From Verrucomicrobiales bacterium (lineage in GTDB: Bacteria > Verrucomicrobiota > Verrucomicrobiia > Verrucomicrobiales > Akkermansiaceae): a stretch of DNA of 6,748 nt. The translations under genes were made by a program, and so were the position numbers. This document shows, piece by piece, positions 1 through 6,562 of the stretch. Each line of letters begins with the position of its first letter. Within the stretch, counting starts at the first letter, position 1. The notes under the pieces are model-generated. The model did not search any database. It was given only the letters and a program-made list of their open reading frames with translations, and had not been told where the DNA came from. The stretch spans positions 1 through 6,748 of the forward strand of contig DPWT01000278.1 of assembly GCA_003527555.1 (NCBI GenBank), in the 5' to 3' direction.

Positions 1-203
1 GCGTCGAGCGGGAAGCGTTTGAGTGGTTGAAGGGTAACTTGTGTTGCCAGCTCAGGTGTCTGAGCCATCTCAATGAAGCTGTATTTTTCTTTCAGGGCGA
101 GGTATTCAGGGAGGTAGCGTCCAGCTTGGCGCATTACCCAGACGGGGGTGCGGTCGGTTTTTTCACGGCGGATAGTGGCAAGAAAGCGTTCGCGGGAGGT
201 CAT
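1..203 (-). CDS. hemE: Uroporphyrinogen decarboxylase, N-terminal fragment (runs off the left edge)
   Basis: HemE decarboxylates the four acetate side chains of uroporphyrinogen III to give coproporphyrinogen III, a cytoplasmic step of heme synthesis. Reading leftward from the ATG at 203-201 gives 67 codons without a stop before the window edge. Residues 16-34 contain the family signature [20 protein letters not shown]25 and R29 correspond to the conserved arginines that bind the substrate carboxylates. The later stretch [10 protein letters not shown] and the closing R-F-P-L-D are also typical of HemE, so the fragment looks intact and in frame. The start fits the usual short N-terminus (R-E-R-F-L) of the family. 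The remaining roughly 80 percent of the protein lies outside the window. It is divergent from the lipoprotein/ResB/CcsA unit and shares the heme theme with it. No Shine-Dalgarno sequence precedes the start. Confidence 0.95.
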   Translation of the reverse strand, partial: MTSRERFLATIRREKTDRTPVWVMRQAGRYLPEYLALKEKYSFIEMAQTPELATQVTLQPLKRFPLD

Positions 204-226
204 TAATGTGGTTTGACAGATTCTTG

Positions 227-254
227 ATGATAATCCAGTCCATATGTATGTGAA
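227..254 (-). promoter_or_regulatory. Candidate sigma-70 type promoter for hemE
   Basis: On the minus strand a -35-like TTCACA (254-249) and a -10-like TATCAT (232-227) are separated by 16 bases; each hexamer matches the consensus at 5 of 6 positions. Transcription would begin near 220, leaving a leader of under 20 bases before the hemE ATG at 203. This is pattern matching only, in an AT-rich divergent spacer where such matches can arise by chance. The opposite strand shows no equally good promoter for the lipoprotein gene: an isolated TTGACA at 213-218 lacks a correctly spaced -10. Confidence 0.35.
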
Positions 255-317
255 TTATCTCGGGTTACAGTAGTCGATTCTACTTGCGCGGGTGACTGTG
301 CGAGGTTAATCGAAAAC

Positions 318-884
318 ATGTCCAAACATTGTCGATGGCTTCACATCGCTGGAGCTCTGTCATTAACTCTTTTTGTGTCCTGCCGAGAGAATGCTGAGGT
401 TGTGGTAACAGAGCAGCGTGAGTTAACGATGTTCGATGCTAACCGTGATTCATTAGTGGCTGTGATGCCTCCAGAGTGGAGGCAGCTACCGGGAACGCAA
501 TTTCGTCTATTTAACTACCGTTTTGGCGAGGATGGTGAAGTTGCTGTCGGCAGAAGTCGCGGAGACATACTACCAAATATCAATCGTTGGGTAGTTGACC
601 AGTTTGGTAAAAAACCTCTTGCCACCACGGACGACTTACAGAAAGTGAGTGTTTTGGGTCAGCAGGGGGTGCTCGTCTCAGCTAAAGGTAAATTTAAGGG
701 AGGCATGGGGAAGCCCGCACGTGAGAATGCTGCGCTTTTAGGTATGATCGTTGCTGTTGGTGATCAACTTTTGACAGTAAAAATGATTGGCGATGCTGAC
801 GCGGTGTTTAGTGAGAAGGATAGGCTGATAAAATTCTGTGAGAAGCTCCGTATTTCAGGTCTCAGGTCTGAGGAAATTAAGTAG
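318..884 (+). CDS. Small putative lipoprotein of the N-[IV]-N-R-W family, upstream of resB/ccsA
   Basis: The 188-residue product begins with a basic segment (K3, R6), a hydrophobic stretch (about 8-20) and a cysteine at 22 in the context L-F-V-S-C. This resembles a signal peptide II lipobox with a less usual Phe at -3, so membrane anchoring after export is inferred. The rest looks like one compact domain: P-P-E-W (51-54), Q-F-R-L-F-N-Y (61-67), N-I-N-R-W-V-V-D-Q-F-G (87-97) and a C-terminal T-V-K-M-I-G-D (153-159). The asparagine/arginine/tryptophan motif followed by Q-x-G and the closing K-M-x-G-x resemble unnamed proteins I associate with Planctomycetota and Verrucomicrobiota (typically N-V-N-R-W-R-x-Q-L-G). 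No enzymatic residues are evident. It ends 19 bases before the likely resB start, so co-transcription and a role linked to cytochrome c maturation are plausible but unproven. The ATG at 318 is the first start giving a full signal sequence. Confidence 0.85.
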   Translation: MSKHCRWLHIAGALSLTLFVSCRENAEVVVTEQRELTMFDANRDSLVAVMPPEWRQLPGTQFRLFNYRFGEDGEVAVGRSRGDILPNINRWVVDQFGKKPLATTDDLQKVSVLGQQGVLVSAKGKFKGGMGKPARENAALLGMIVAVGDQLLTVKMIGDADAVFSEKDRLIKFCEKLRISGLRSEEIK

Positions 885-903
885 TAACCAAAAAATTCTA
901 CCA

Positions 904-2136
904 GTGGCTAATCGATTATCATTCTCTTCAATTTCCAAAAGTTTATTCCAGTTTTTTTCTGGATTTGGTCTCGCTGTAACTTGTTTGCTTTTGCTGTTTA
1001 TACTCACTTGGTTGAGCACGTTGGAGCAGCCTGCAAAAGGCCTGTATGAGGTGCAGAAAAGATACTATGATGCCGAGGCATTGTATGTCATTCCGGACCT
1101 CCCACTTCTTAATATCCCCGACAAACCATGGTTGCCAATTATAGGTGGGAAAAAGCTCATCATTCCATTGCCGGGTGCTTATCTCGTGAGCGCGGTGCTT
1201 TTTGTTAATCTGTTTCTTGGTGGATTGGTGCGAATTCGTAAAGGATGGAAATATTCTGGAGTCATCATCTCACACTTTAGTATGGTGAGCCTGCTTGTTG
1301 CCGGTTTCGTTTCCCATCATTACTCCAAAGAGGGCATCATGTTTGTACTGCAAGGTCAGAAATCTAATTATGCTCAAAGTTATACTGATTACACAATTGA
1401 GGTGGCAGAAATTGTCAATGGGGAGAAGAGCAAACCATACGTTGTGCCAGCTGAGCCGCTCAAAGCACTTGATCCTGAACGGAAGCTGAAGGTATCACTA
1501 CCTGACTTGCCATTCGATCTGGTTGTCAGCAACTGGTTGCGCAATAGTGAGATGGGTCGTTCATCAGATAAAAGTGATCCGCAAGTAGTAGATGGAGTGG
1601 TTCTGGCTTGGAAAAAACTATCCACAACGGAAGAGGAAAATGCGGCAGGTTGTCTTGTTGATGTCGTGTCCAAGAAATCCGGTAAGGTAGTTCAGCGGTT
1701 GTTGTTGTATGGCCCAAACATAGATATGATAACTGCATCTGTTGATGGTAAAGTTTATGGCTTTGATCTTGTGCGCGAAATTTGGCCCATGCCATTTCGA
1801 GTGCAGCTCGATGAGTCGGTGGGCGAATATTACCCAGGCACTAGAAAACCGAGTTTTTTCCAGAGTAAAATCACGCGCATTGCTGATGATGGGCAAAAGA
1901 AATTTACCATCCGGATGAATGAGCCGATGCGCTATGGTGGCTACACACTTTACCAAGCACGCTGGTCTGGTGAGACTGAAGTTCCCCAATCTGGGTTTGC
2001 CATTGTCAAAAACCCTTCAGATCAATGGCCGAAGTGGAGCCTATATGCATCTATATTGGGACTTACAATCCATTTTGTTATGAAGCTGTTTGGTTTCATT
2101 GGGCGTAAGGACAGAAAACAAGTTACTGCAGCATAG
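904..2136 (+). CDS. resB: ResB/CcsB-family cytochrome c biogenesis protein
   Basis: This is the ResB/CcsB half of the System II machinery, which with CcsA moves heme across the cytoplasmic membrane and supports its attachment to apocytochrome c. With the GTG start at 904 the protein has 410 residues: transmembrane segments near 21-38, 91-110 and 116-135, a large extracytoplasmic domain (about 138-376), and a last membrane helix at about 378-398. Typical features are L-E-Q-P-A-K-G-L-Y-E-V-Q (40-51), E-Y-Y-P-G-T (308-313) and N-E-P-M-R-Y-G-G-Y-T-L-Y-Q (339-351). H124 in the third membrane segment (I-S-H-F) is a good candidate for the conserved membrane heme-ligand histidine of CcsB. The frame is open back to a GTG at 838, which would add 22 residues and overlap the lipoprotein gene by 47 bases; 904 is preferred because family members start shortly before the first membrane helix and because it avoids the overlap. 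Neither has a Shine-Dalgarno. ccsA follows after 2 bases. Confidence 0.9.
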   Translation: MANRLSFSSISKSLFQFFSGFGLAVTCLLLLFILTWLSTLEQPAKGLYEVQKRYYDAEALYVIPDLPLLNIPDKPWLPIIGGKKLIIPLPGAYLVSAVLFVNLFLGGLVRIRKGWKYSGVIISHFSMVSLLVAGFVSHHYSKEGIMFVLQGQKSNYAQSYTDYTIEVAEIVNGEKSKPYVVPAEPLKALDPERKLKVSLPDLPFDLVVSNWLRNSEMGRSSDKSDPQVVDGVVLAWKKLSTTEEENAAGCLVDVVSKKSGKVVQRLLLYGPNIDMITASVDGKVYGFDLVREIWPMPFRVQLDESVGEYYPGTRKPSFFQSKITRIADDGQKKFTIRMNEPMRYGGYTLYQARWSGETEVPQSGFAIVKNPSDQWPKWSLYASILGLTIHFVMKLFGFIGRKDRKQVTAA

Positions 2137-2138
2137 AC

Positions 2139-4229
2139 ATGAAAAAAGATTCTCGCAAGCTACGTTCTAAAATCGGCCGTTGGGCCGCTTTCGTGCTAAT
2201 GTTATTAGCCATTGGTAGTTATGGGCTATACACAATGCGCTTGAATGTGACTCAGAAGGAGTCCATGGAAGTCAGCGGTTACGAGTCATGGGAAGAAAAA
2301 GTGATTGTTGCAGCCCGTGATATGCCGATTCAAGATGGGGGGAGGATCAAGCCCTTCTCGACTTGGGCTGGTTTTACAATGCTCAAGCTTCATGGCGATC
2401 GCACAATGAAGATCATGGTGGACGGGAAAAAAGTTAAGCTCGGGCCAGAGGAAGTTTTGTTAGATTGTTTGTTTCGTCCTGAGGTTGCGCGCAAGCTTCC
2501 TGTGTTTCGAATTGATGATACTGAGATCATCAAGTCACTCGCGGTGGGTGACCTAACCCAAGAGGACATCAAGATGACAGGGATGAATGATTCCCAGATT
2601 GATGATGTGGTTAAACAGGCAACGTTGGGTAAAAATAGGCGTGACCGTTTCAGCTACGAAGAATTAGAGCAGGTGTCACCCATTCTAATTGCGCGAGCAC
2701 AAAAAATACGTAAGTCGCAGCCGGATAAGGCGAAGATGAACTCCGACCAGCGACAAACAATTGATCTTGCAGACACAGTATGGCTATTCATGCGTCTGAT
2801 TTATCACATGGATTTTGCGCGTGCGGACATTGAAATACAGAGGGGTACGCCCGCTGTGGACAAAACGCGTATGCAGCGAATGAGTTATTGGATCAAGTCA
2901 TTCCCCTTACTTGCAGAGGCAGTTCGTAAGATGAAGCCGAGTGGAGAACAGTTACCGCCACAGCTAATGGCGTTATTCAGTGATCTGGAATTGCGTATGC
3001 GGCGATCGTCTGAGGATATCAAATTTGTTCCTCCATATGATAAGAATAGTGATCTTTGGTCTCCATTAGGGAAACGCATTGAGAAAGTTATCTCTGGTGA
3101 CCGCACCCACGCAGAGGCACTGGTAAAAGATATGGTGCAGCTTGAGGATGTTCAAATTGCGCTGCGAGATCAAGGGCAGGGTACTTTCGCATCAAAATTA
3201 GGTGACTGGAAACAATCGGTTCATGAGCGTATGAATGCGGGCGATGTTGCTCAACTTGGAAGTGAGGTGAAGTATGGAAAGTATAACTATTTCTACAATG
3301 CACTTATTGTATTTCTCATCACATTCTTTTTTGTGATGATTAGTTGGTTGTCGCCACGCAGCAAGATTTCAAAGTTTTGTTCATGGATTGCCCTTGGTTT
3401 ATGTGTGTTTGCTTTGCTATTGATGATCGTGGGTATCACGCATCGTAGTTTTATTATGGAGCGATCTCCCATAGGTAACCTTTACGATACGATTATATTT
3501 ATTGGAGCGACTGGGGTATTAGTTCTTTTGCTTACAGAATTGATGACCAGGCGAATGGTGGCGCTAGGTTTGGCTGTTTTTATGGGCATGGTTTGTATGT
3601 TTCTCGCGCGTCGGTATGAGATGGGTGATGCGAAGGATCATATGGATCCGTTAGTCGCAGTGTTGAAGTCCAATTTCTGGCTTTCGACTCACGTTGTAAC
3701 GGTGACCGTAGGATATATGGGTGGTTTGGCTGCGGCTGGCTTATCTGCAATCTATCTATTTGCTCGTGTGTTTGGAATTGATGAGGGTGACAAGCGATGG
3801 CGCCGTGCAATGACTCGGATCGCTTATGGTATGATTGGTTTTACGCTATTTTTCAGTCTCATTGGTACCGTTCTCGGTGGTATTTGGGCAAACGACTCAT
3901 GGGGGCGTTTCTGGGGGTGGGATCCCAAAGAAAATGGAGCACTCATGATTGTACTTTGGTGCCTTATTTTACTGCACGCGCGACTGGCTGGATACTTGCG
4001 GGAGTGGGGGCTACACATTGCGACTGTTTTCGGGGCTAATGTGGTTGCCTTTTCTTGGTGGCACGTGAATTCTCTCAGCACTGGCTTGCACTCATATGGA
4101 TTTATCGATGGGATGGGTGCAATATGGGGGTTCTATCTCCTGATGACATCGATCTGCCTGATGGGTGGCATAGCGGCTGTAGTCGTGCGTTCATCAAAAA
4201 CGGTGCCACCTACTACATCACAGTCCTAG
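2139..4229 (+). CDS. ccsA: CcsA-family cytochrome c biogenesis protein with long N-terminal extension
   Basis: CcsA handles heme in System II cytochrome c maturation and presents it on the outer face of the membrane through its tryptophan-rich WWD segment. The protein is 696 residues, about twice a minimal CcsA. It has a membrane anchor (13-33), a large predicted extracytoplasmic region (about 34-384), then the CcsA domain with helices near 386-404, 412-434, 450-468, 474-490, 512-543, 562-583, 599-618, 624-640 and 660-684. The WWD motif is W583 followed by W-G-R-F-W-G-W-D-P-K-E (588-598). H517 (S-T-H-V-V) and H651 (G-L-H-S-Y-G) match the two external heme-ligand histidines and H613 (L-L-H-A-R) the membrane one. 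The extension opens with P-I-Q-D-G-G-R-I-K-P (63-72), a motif that I recall from long CcsA proteins of Bacteroidota and Planctomycetota. The gene starts 2 bases after resB, indicating translational coupling. Its end faces hemW across 54 bases (4230-4283), in which I see no hairpin terminator. Confidence 0.95.
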   Translation: MKKDSRKLRSKIGRWAAFVLMLLAIGSYGLYTMRLNVTQKESMEVSGYESWEEKVIVAARDMPIQDGGRIKPFSTWAGFTMLKLHGDRTMKIMVDGKKVKLGPEEVLLDCLFRPEVARKLPVFRIDDTEIIKSLAVGDLTQEDIKMTGMNDSQIDDVVKQATLGKNRRDRFSYEELEQVSPILIARAQKIRKSQPDKAKMNSDQRQTIDLADTVWLFMRLIYHMDFARADIEIQRGTPAVDKTRMQRMSYWIKSFPLLAEAVRKMKPSGEQLPPQLMALFSDLELRMRRSSEDIKFVPPYDKNSDLWSPLGKRIEKVISGDRTHAEALVKDMVQLEDVQIALRDQGQGTFASKLGDWKQSVHERMNAGDVAQLGSEVKYGKYNYFYNALIVFLITFFFVMISWLSPRSKISKFCSWIALGLCVFALLLMIVGITHRSFIMERSPIGNLYDTIIFIGATGVLVLLLTELMTRRMVALGLAVFMGMVCMFLARRYEMGDAKDHMDPLVAVLKSNFWLSTHVVTVTVGYMGGLAAAGLSAIYLFARVFGIDEGDKRWRRAMTRIAYGMIGFTLFFSLIGTVLGGIWANDSWGRFWGWDPKENGALMIVLWCLILLHARLAGYLREWGLHIATVFGANVVAFSWWHVNSLSTGLHSYGFIDGMGAIWGFYLLMTSICLMGGIAAVVVRSSKTVPPTTSQS

Positions 4230-4283
4230 ATGAATTGAGTAGTATGTCCTTATCAACAGCGGTGACACAAGTCAAAGCAAAGC

Positions 4284-5369
4284 CTAGACAATCTTCTCGG
4301 CTACCGCATCGACAAGCATAGTACCATCACCAATGAGGCGGAATTTGCCGTTTTTAATTTCAGCTAAATTTTCTGTTAGCAATGATTTTACGATTTCTTT
4401 CCGAGACTCTCTGAGGTATTTCTCCGGTAGACCATCAGTTGTTCGCAGGAGTAAGGCAATACGCTCAATTCTATAGGCTTCGCTATCAATAATTTCTTCT
4501 TCAGATTTAGCGTGTCCAACAGCTTGTATTGCATGAATATATCCTGCGGTGTCTGGGATATTTTTCCAGCGTTTGCCATTACATGTGGAAACGGCTGACG
4601 GGCCTAGCCCAAGGTAGTCCTCGCCATGCCAGTAGGCAAGATTGTGGCGCGACTCCATGCCATGGCGCGCGTAATTTGATGTTTCGTAGTGATGATATCC
4701 CGCGTCTGTGAGCTTGTTGTGTGCCAGGGTGAACATATCAGCGTTGATATTCTCGTCTTCATGATGGCGCAACTTTTCAAAAAACGGAGTGTCTTCTTCG
4801 TAGGTGAGATTGTAGGCGGATATGTGATCAGGGTTTAGCGATAAGGCTGTCTTGATAGTATTTTGCCAGTCGGTAATTGATTGCCCCGGCACGGAAAACA
4901 TCAGGTCGATATTCACCTCCTCCATGCCAGTGGTTTGCAGAATCTTGACTGATTTTACTGCATCTTCTGAACTGTGTTCACGCCCAAGGCTCTTAAGGAC
5001 GTGGGGTGTGAATGATTGAATGCCAAGTGACACACGGTTTACGCCGAGGGATTTGAAGAGAGCGGCTTTTGAGCCCTCAAATGTAGCAGGATTTGCCTCC
5101 ATTGTAATGTGGGTATCATCCAGAGTAAGTTCTGCGTGAAGGCCTTCAAAAAGTCCTGTCAAATGCTTGGGTGATAGCATGGAGGGAGTGCCACCGCCTA
5201 AATAGAGTGTGCTGATTTTGGAGAGGTGACCAGATGCTACTGCTATCCGAGCCTCTTGCAGAAGGCTGCCGATGAATTTGCGTTTGTCGGTGTCACCCGG
5301 CGTGTGTTTGTAAAACGAACAGTAAGGGCAAATCCGATGGCAAAAAGGAATGTGGATATAGAGTATCAA
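4284..5369 (-). CDS. hemW: HemW-like radical SAM heme chaperone
   Basis: HemW is a radical-SAM protein related to coproporphyrinogen dehydrogenase HemN but acting as a heme-binding chaperone that delivers heme to respiratory proteins. The 361-residue length suits HemW. The cluster motif C10-x3-C14-x2-C17 (C-H-R-I-C-P-Y-C) is followed by S-F rather than the additional cysteine of HemN, favouring HemW over the oxygen-independent oxidase. Other marks are G-G-G-T-P-S (58-63), D-L-M-F-S-V-P-G-Q (155-163), Y-E-T-S-N-Y-A-R (228-235), and H-N-L-A-Y-W-H-G-E-D-Y-L-G-L-G (242-256). The start must be the TTG at 5369-5367: an in-frame TAA (5372-5370) lies directly upstream, and the next residues I-L-Y-I-H-I-P-F-C already align with the family N-terminus. 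It follows the SDR gene by 34 bases, so it probably shares its transcript. Many databases label such proteins as coproporphyrinogen III oxidase; the motif pattern argues against that name. Confidence 0.93.
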   Translation of the reverse strand: MILYIHIPFCHRICPYCSFYKHTPGDTDKRKFIGSLLQEARIAVASGHLSKISTLYLGGGTPSMLSPKHLTGLFEGLHAELTLDDTHITMEANPATFEGSKAALFKSLGVNRVSLGIQSFTPHVLKSLGREHSSEDAVKSVKILQTTGMEEVNIDLMFSVPGQSITDWQNTIKTALSLNPDHISAYNLTYEEDTPFFEKLRHHEDENINADMFTLAHNKLTDAGYHHYETSNYARHGMESRHNLAYWHGEDYLGLGPSAVSTCNGKRWKNIPDTAGYIHAIQAVGHAKSEEEIIDSEAYRIERIALLLRTTDGLPEKYLRESRKEIVKSLLTENLAEIKNGKFRLIGDGTMLVDAVAEKIV

Positions 5370-5373
5370 TTAT

Positions 5374-5402
5374 GAAAATTCGAAATTTGAAATTCGAAAT
5401 CT
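5374..5402. repeat. AT-rich heptamer repeat with two TTCGAA palindromes in the hemW leader
   Basis: The spacer between the SDR stop and the hemW start consists almost entirely of near-repeated units: GAAAATTC, GAAATTT, GAAATTC, GAAATCT read on the plus strand. The decamer AATTCGAAAT occurs twice (5377-5386 and 5391-5400), placing two TTCGAA palindromes (5379-5384 and 5393-5398) 14 bases apart. It has no G/C-rich stem and is not a terminator. It could be a dispersed intergenic repeat, a binding site, or low-complexity spacer; the sequence alone does not decide. Confidence 0.6.
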
Positions 5403-5403
5403 T

Positions 5404-6183
5404 TTAGATCGTCATTGAAGAAAAGCCCCCATCGACGGTGATCTCTGAGCCAGTTATAAATGATCCTGCCTTATTGGACGCTAGCATGAGGGTAGCGCCG
5501 GTTAGCTCATTGGCAGTGCCGAAGCGTGACATCGGAGTGTGTCGGAGGATTTCTAAGGCACGTGTTTCGTCGCCCTGACGTGATGCCTCTGTGGATGGAA
5601 AAAATCCTGGTACTAGGGTGTTTACTCGTATGTCGTGTTCCGCCCACTCACGTGCAAGATTTTTGGTCAAATTATGTACTGCAGCCTTGGCGGCTGAATA
5701 TGCGGAGATTCCAGAAACAGGTAAAACACCAGCCATGGATCCCATGTTAATGATGCTGCATGGTTCGTGGTGATCGATAAAAAACTGACCGAAAATCTGG
5801 CAGGCGCGGAACACACTCTTGAAGTTGACATCCATCAAACGCGTGAGTTCGTCCTCAGTGATTTCGAGGAAGGAAGTGCCTGAACCTACTCCGGCACCAT
5901 TGACCAGCACATCAACTTTTCCGGAGCGAATCAGCACAGCTGATAACAAGTCGTCAATTTCCTGGCGATTTGATACGTCTGCTTTGTGAAACCATGATTT
6001 GCCTCCAAAATCATCAATAGCCGCGAGGTTTTCAATGGCATTCTCTGGGTTACGACCTACGATCACGACCTCGGCACCTGCGCGTGCTAGGGCAATCCCC
6101 ATGTTGCCGCAAAGGTTGCCAGTACCGCCGATAACTACAGCAACTTGACCGCTAAGATCAAAGAGTGACTCGACTTGCTCCAT
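5404..6183 (-). CDS. SDR-family NAD(P)-dependent oxidoreductase
   Basis: A classical short-chain dehydrogenase/reductase of 259 residues, the usual size, expected to interconvert an alcohol and a ketone with NAD(P) in the cytoplasm. From the ATG at 6183, the Rossmann fold begins with V-A-V-V-I-G-G-T-G-N-L-C-G (14-26), followed by D70-V (of A-D-V), N-G-A-G (95-98), the active-site N120, S149, Y162 and K166 (Y-S-A-A-K), the P-G turn (192-193) and the C-terminal T-G-S-E-I-T-V-D-G-G (244-253). The glycine motif is atypical: Ile replaces the usual Thr and Cys replaces the last Gly. The overall look is closest to sugar-acid reductases such as D-mannonate oxidoreductase or gluconate 5-dehydrogenase, but the substrate cannot be read from sequence. 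An upstream ATG at 6237 is in frame, but it would overlap the parvulin gene by 26 bases and add residues unlike the family, so 6183 is preferred. hemW follows after 34 bases. Confidence 0.9.
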   Translation of the reverse strand: MEQVESLFDLSGQVAVVIGGTGNLCGNMGIALARAGAEVVIVGRNPENAIENLAAIDDFGGKSWFHKADVSNRQEIDDLLSAVLIRSGKVDVLVNGAGVGSGTSFLEITEDELTRLMDVNFKSVFRACQIFGQFFIDHHEPCSIINMGSMAGVLPVSGISAYSAAKAAVHNLTKNLAREWAEHDIRVNTLVPGFFPSTEASRQGDETRALEILRHTPMSRFGTANELTGATLMLASNKAGSFITGSEITVDGGFSSMTI

Positions 6184-6211
6184 ATGATTAAAAATTGTTG
6201 TTAGGGAAAAA

Positions 6212-6562
6212 TTAAATTTTCTTTGTGATGATAGCATTTTGCTCTAGGCGTTTAATCCAGCGGTCATGCTTTTCTTTGTTCTTACGAGCACGGACACGGC
6301 CTTCTATCGCCTTACGAACTTTATTGAGTGGTGGCGTAGCGCCATAGTATTTCTTGTCGAGGCATACGATGGTGTAGCCCCGACCGTCTTCAAGCGGGCC
6401 AAGAATTTTACCTTCTGGAGTTTCCATCATAATGGCGGCAAAAGCTGGTGAGAGGTCAGTGCGTTTAGTTTTTTCAACTTTGCCACCTTCAGATGCCCAA
6501 GCATCCTTAGAGTGTTGTCCTATCACGCCAACTTTGCAGCTACACACGAGAAGATCCTTCAC
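6212..6562 (-). CDS. Parvulin-type peptidylprolyl isomerase, C-terminal portion (N-terminus missing at a sequence join)
   Basis: Parvulin/SurA-like proteins assist folding of exported proteins in the periplasm. The open frame from the GTG at 6562 codes for 116 residues, but only residues 16-116 resemble the family: Q-H-S-K-D-A-W-A-S-E-G-G (16-27), the D-L-S-P-A-F segment (36-41), G-P-L-E-D-G-R-G-Y-T-I-V (55-66) and a long basic C-terminal helix (about 79-110). This corresponds to the second half of the rotamase domain plus the tail; a complete protein would also have a signal peptide, an N-terminal chaperone region and the first half of the domain. Residues 1-15 do not look like a parvulin and an in-frame TAA (6574-6572) lies just upstream, so the gene appears cut at about 6515-6525. 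T64 occupies the place of the usual G-Y-H histidine, seen in parvulins with weak or no isomerase activity. It precedes the SDR gene by 28 bases on the same strand. Confidence 0.75.
   Translation of the reverse strand: MKDLLVCSCKVGVIGQHSKDAWASEGGKVEKTKRTDLSPAFAAIMMETPEGKILGPLEDGRGYTIVCLDKKYYGATPPLNKVRKAIEGRVRARKNKEKHDRWIKRLEQNAIITKKI
6510..6530. other. Probable chimeric junction between bacterial and foreign sequence
   Basis: Left of this point the minus strand encodes a parvulin domain in frame; right of it that frame loses similarity within a few codons and stops at 6574-6572. On the plus strand, a frame bounded by a stop at 6508-6510 opens and continues to the window end with very different codon use, rich in C-ending codons. 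The exact base cannot be fixed because the last matching parvulin residue (Q at 6518-6516) and the first recombinase-like residues (about 6520) are almost adjacent. No inverted repeats or target duplication are visible. Confidence 0.6.

Noticed and set aside
213..252. Promoter for the lipoprotein/resB/ccsA unit, based on TTGACA at 213-218 or TTGATG at 224-229.
   Set aside because: TTGACA has no -10 box at 16-18 bases, and TTGATG pairs only with a poor TATGTG. The unit probably has a promoter in 204-317, but I cannot place it.
838..903. Upstream GTG that would extend ResB by 22 residues and overlap the lipoprotein gene.
   Set aside because: The added residues come from sequence already coding for the lipoprotein C-terminus, and the GTG at 904 gives the normal N-terminus shortly before the first membrane helix. 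The longer form cannot be excluded.
1389..1989. Several overlapping minus-strand open frames inside resB.
   Set aside because: They are antisense to a strongly recognised ResB gene and their translations look random.
4230..4283. Possible bidirectional terminator between the convergent ccsA and hemW genes.
   Set aside because: No inverted repeat with a U-run is visible on either strand in this 54-base gap.
4055..4321. Plus-strand open frame of 88 codons across the ccsA end and hemW end.
   Set aside because: It is a shadow of two well-supported genes in other frames and its translation has no recognisable features.
4284..5369. Annotation as coproporphyrinogen III dehydrogenase (HemN), tempting beside hemE.
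   Set aside because: The cluster motif lacks the additional cysteine of HemN, the length is about 100 residues short of HemN, and the Y-W-H-G-E-D-Y-L-G-L-G region is HemW-like.
6184..6237. Upstream in-frame ATG extending the SDR protein by 18 residues.
   Set aside because: It would overlap the parvulin gene and adds a segment unlike SDR N-termini, whereas the ATG at 6183 starts the protein at the expected distance from the Rossmann fold.
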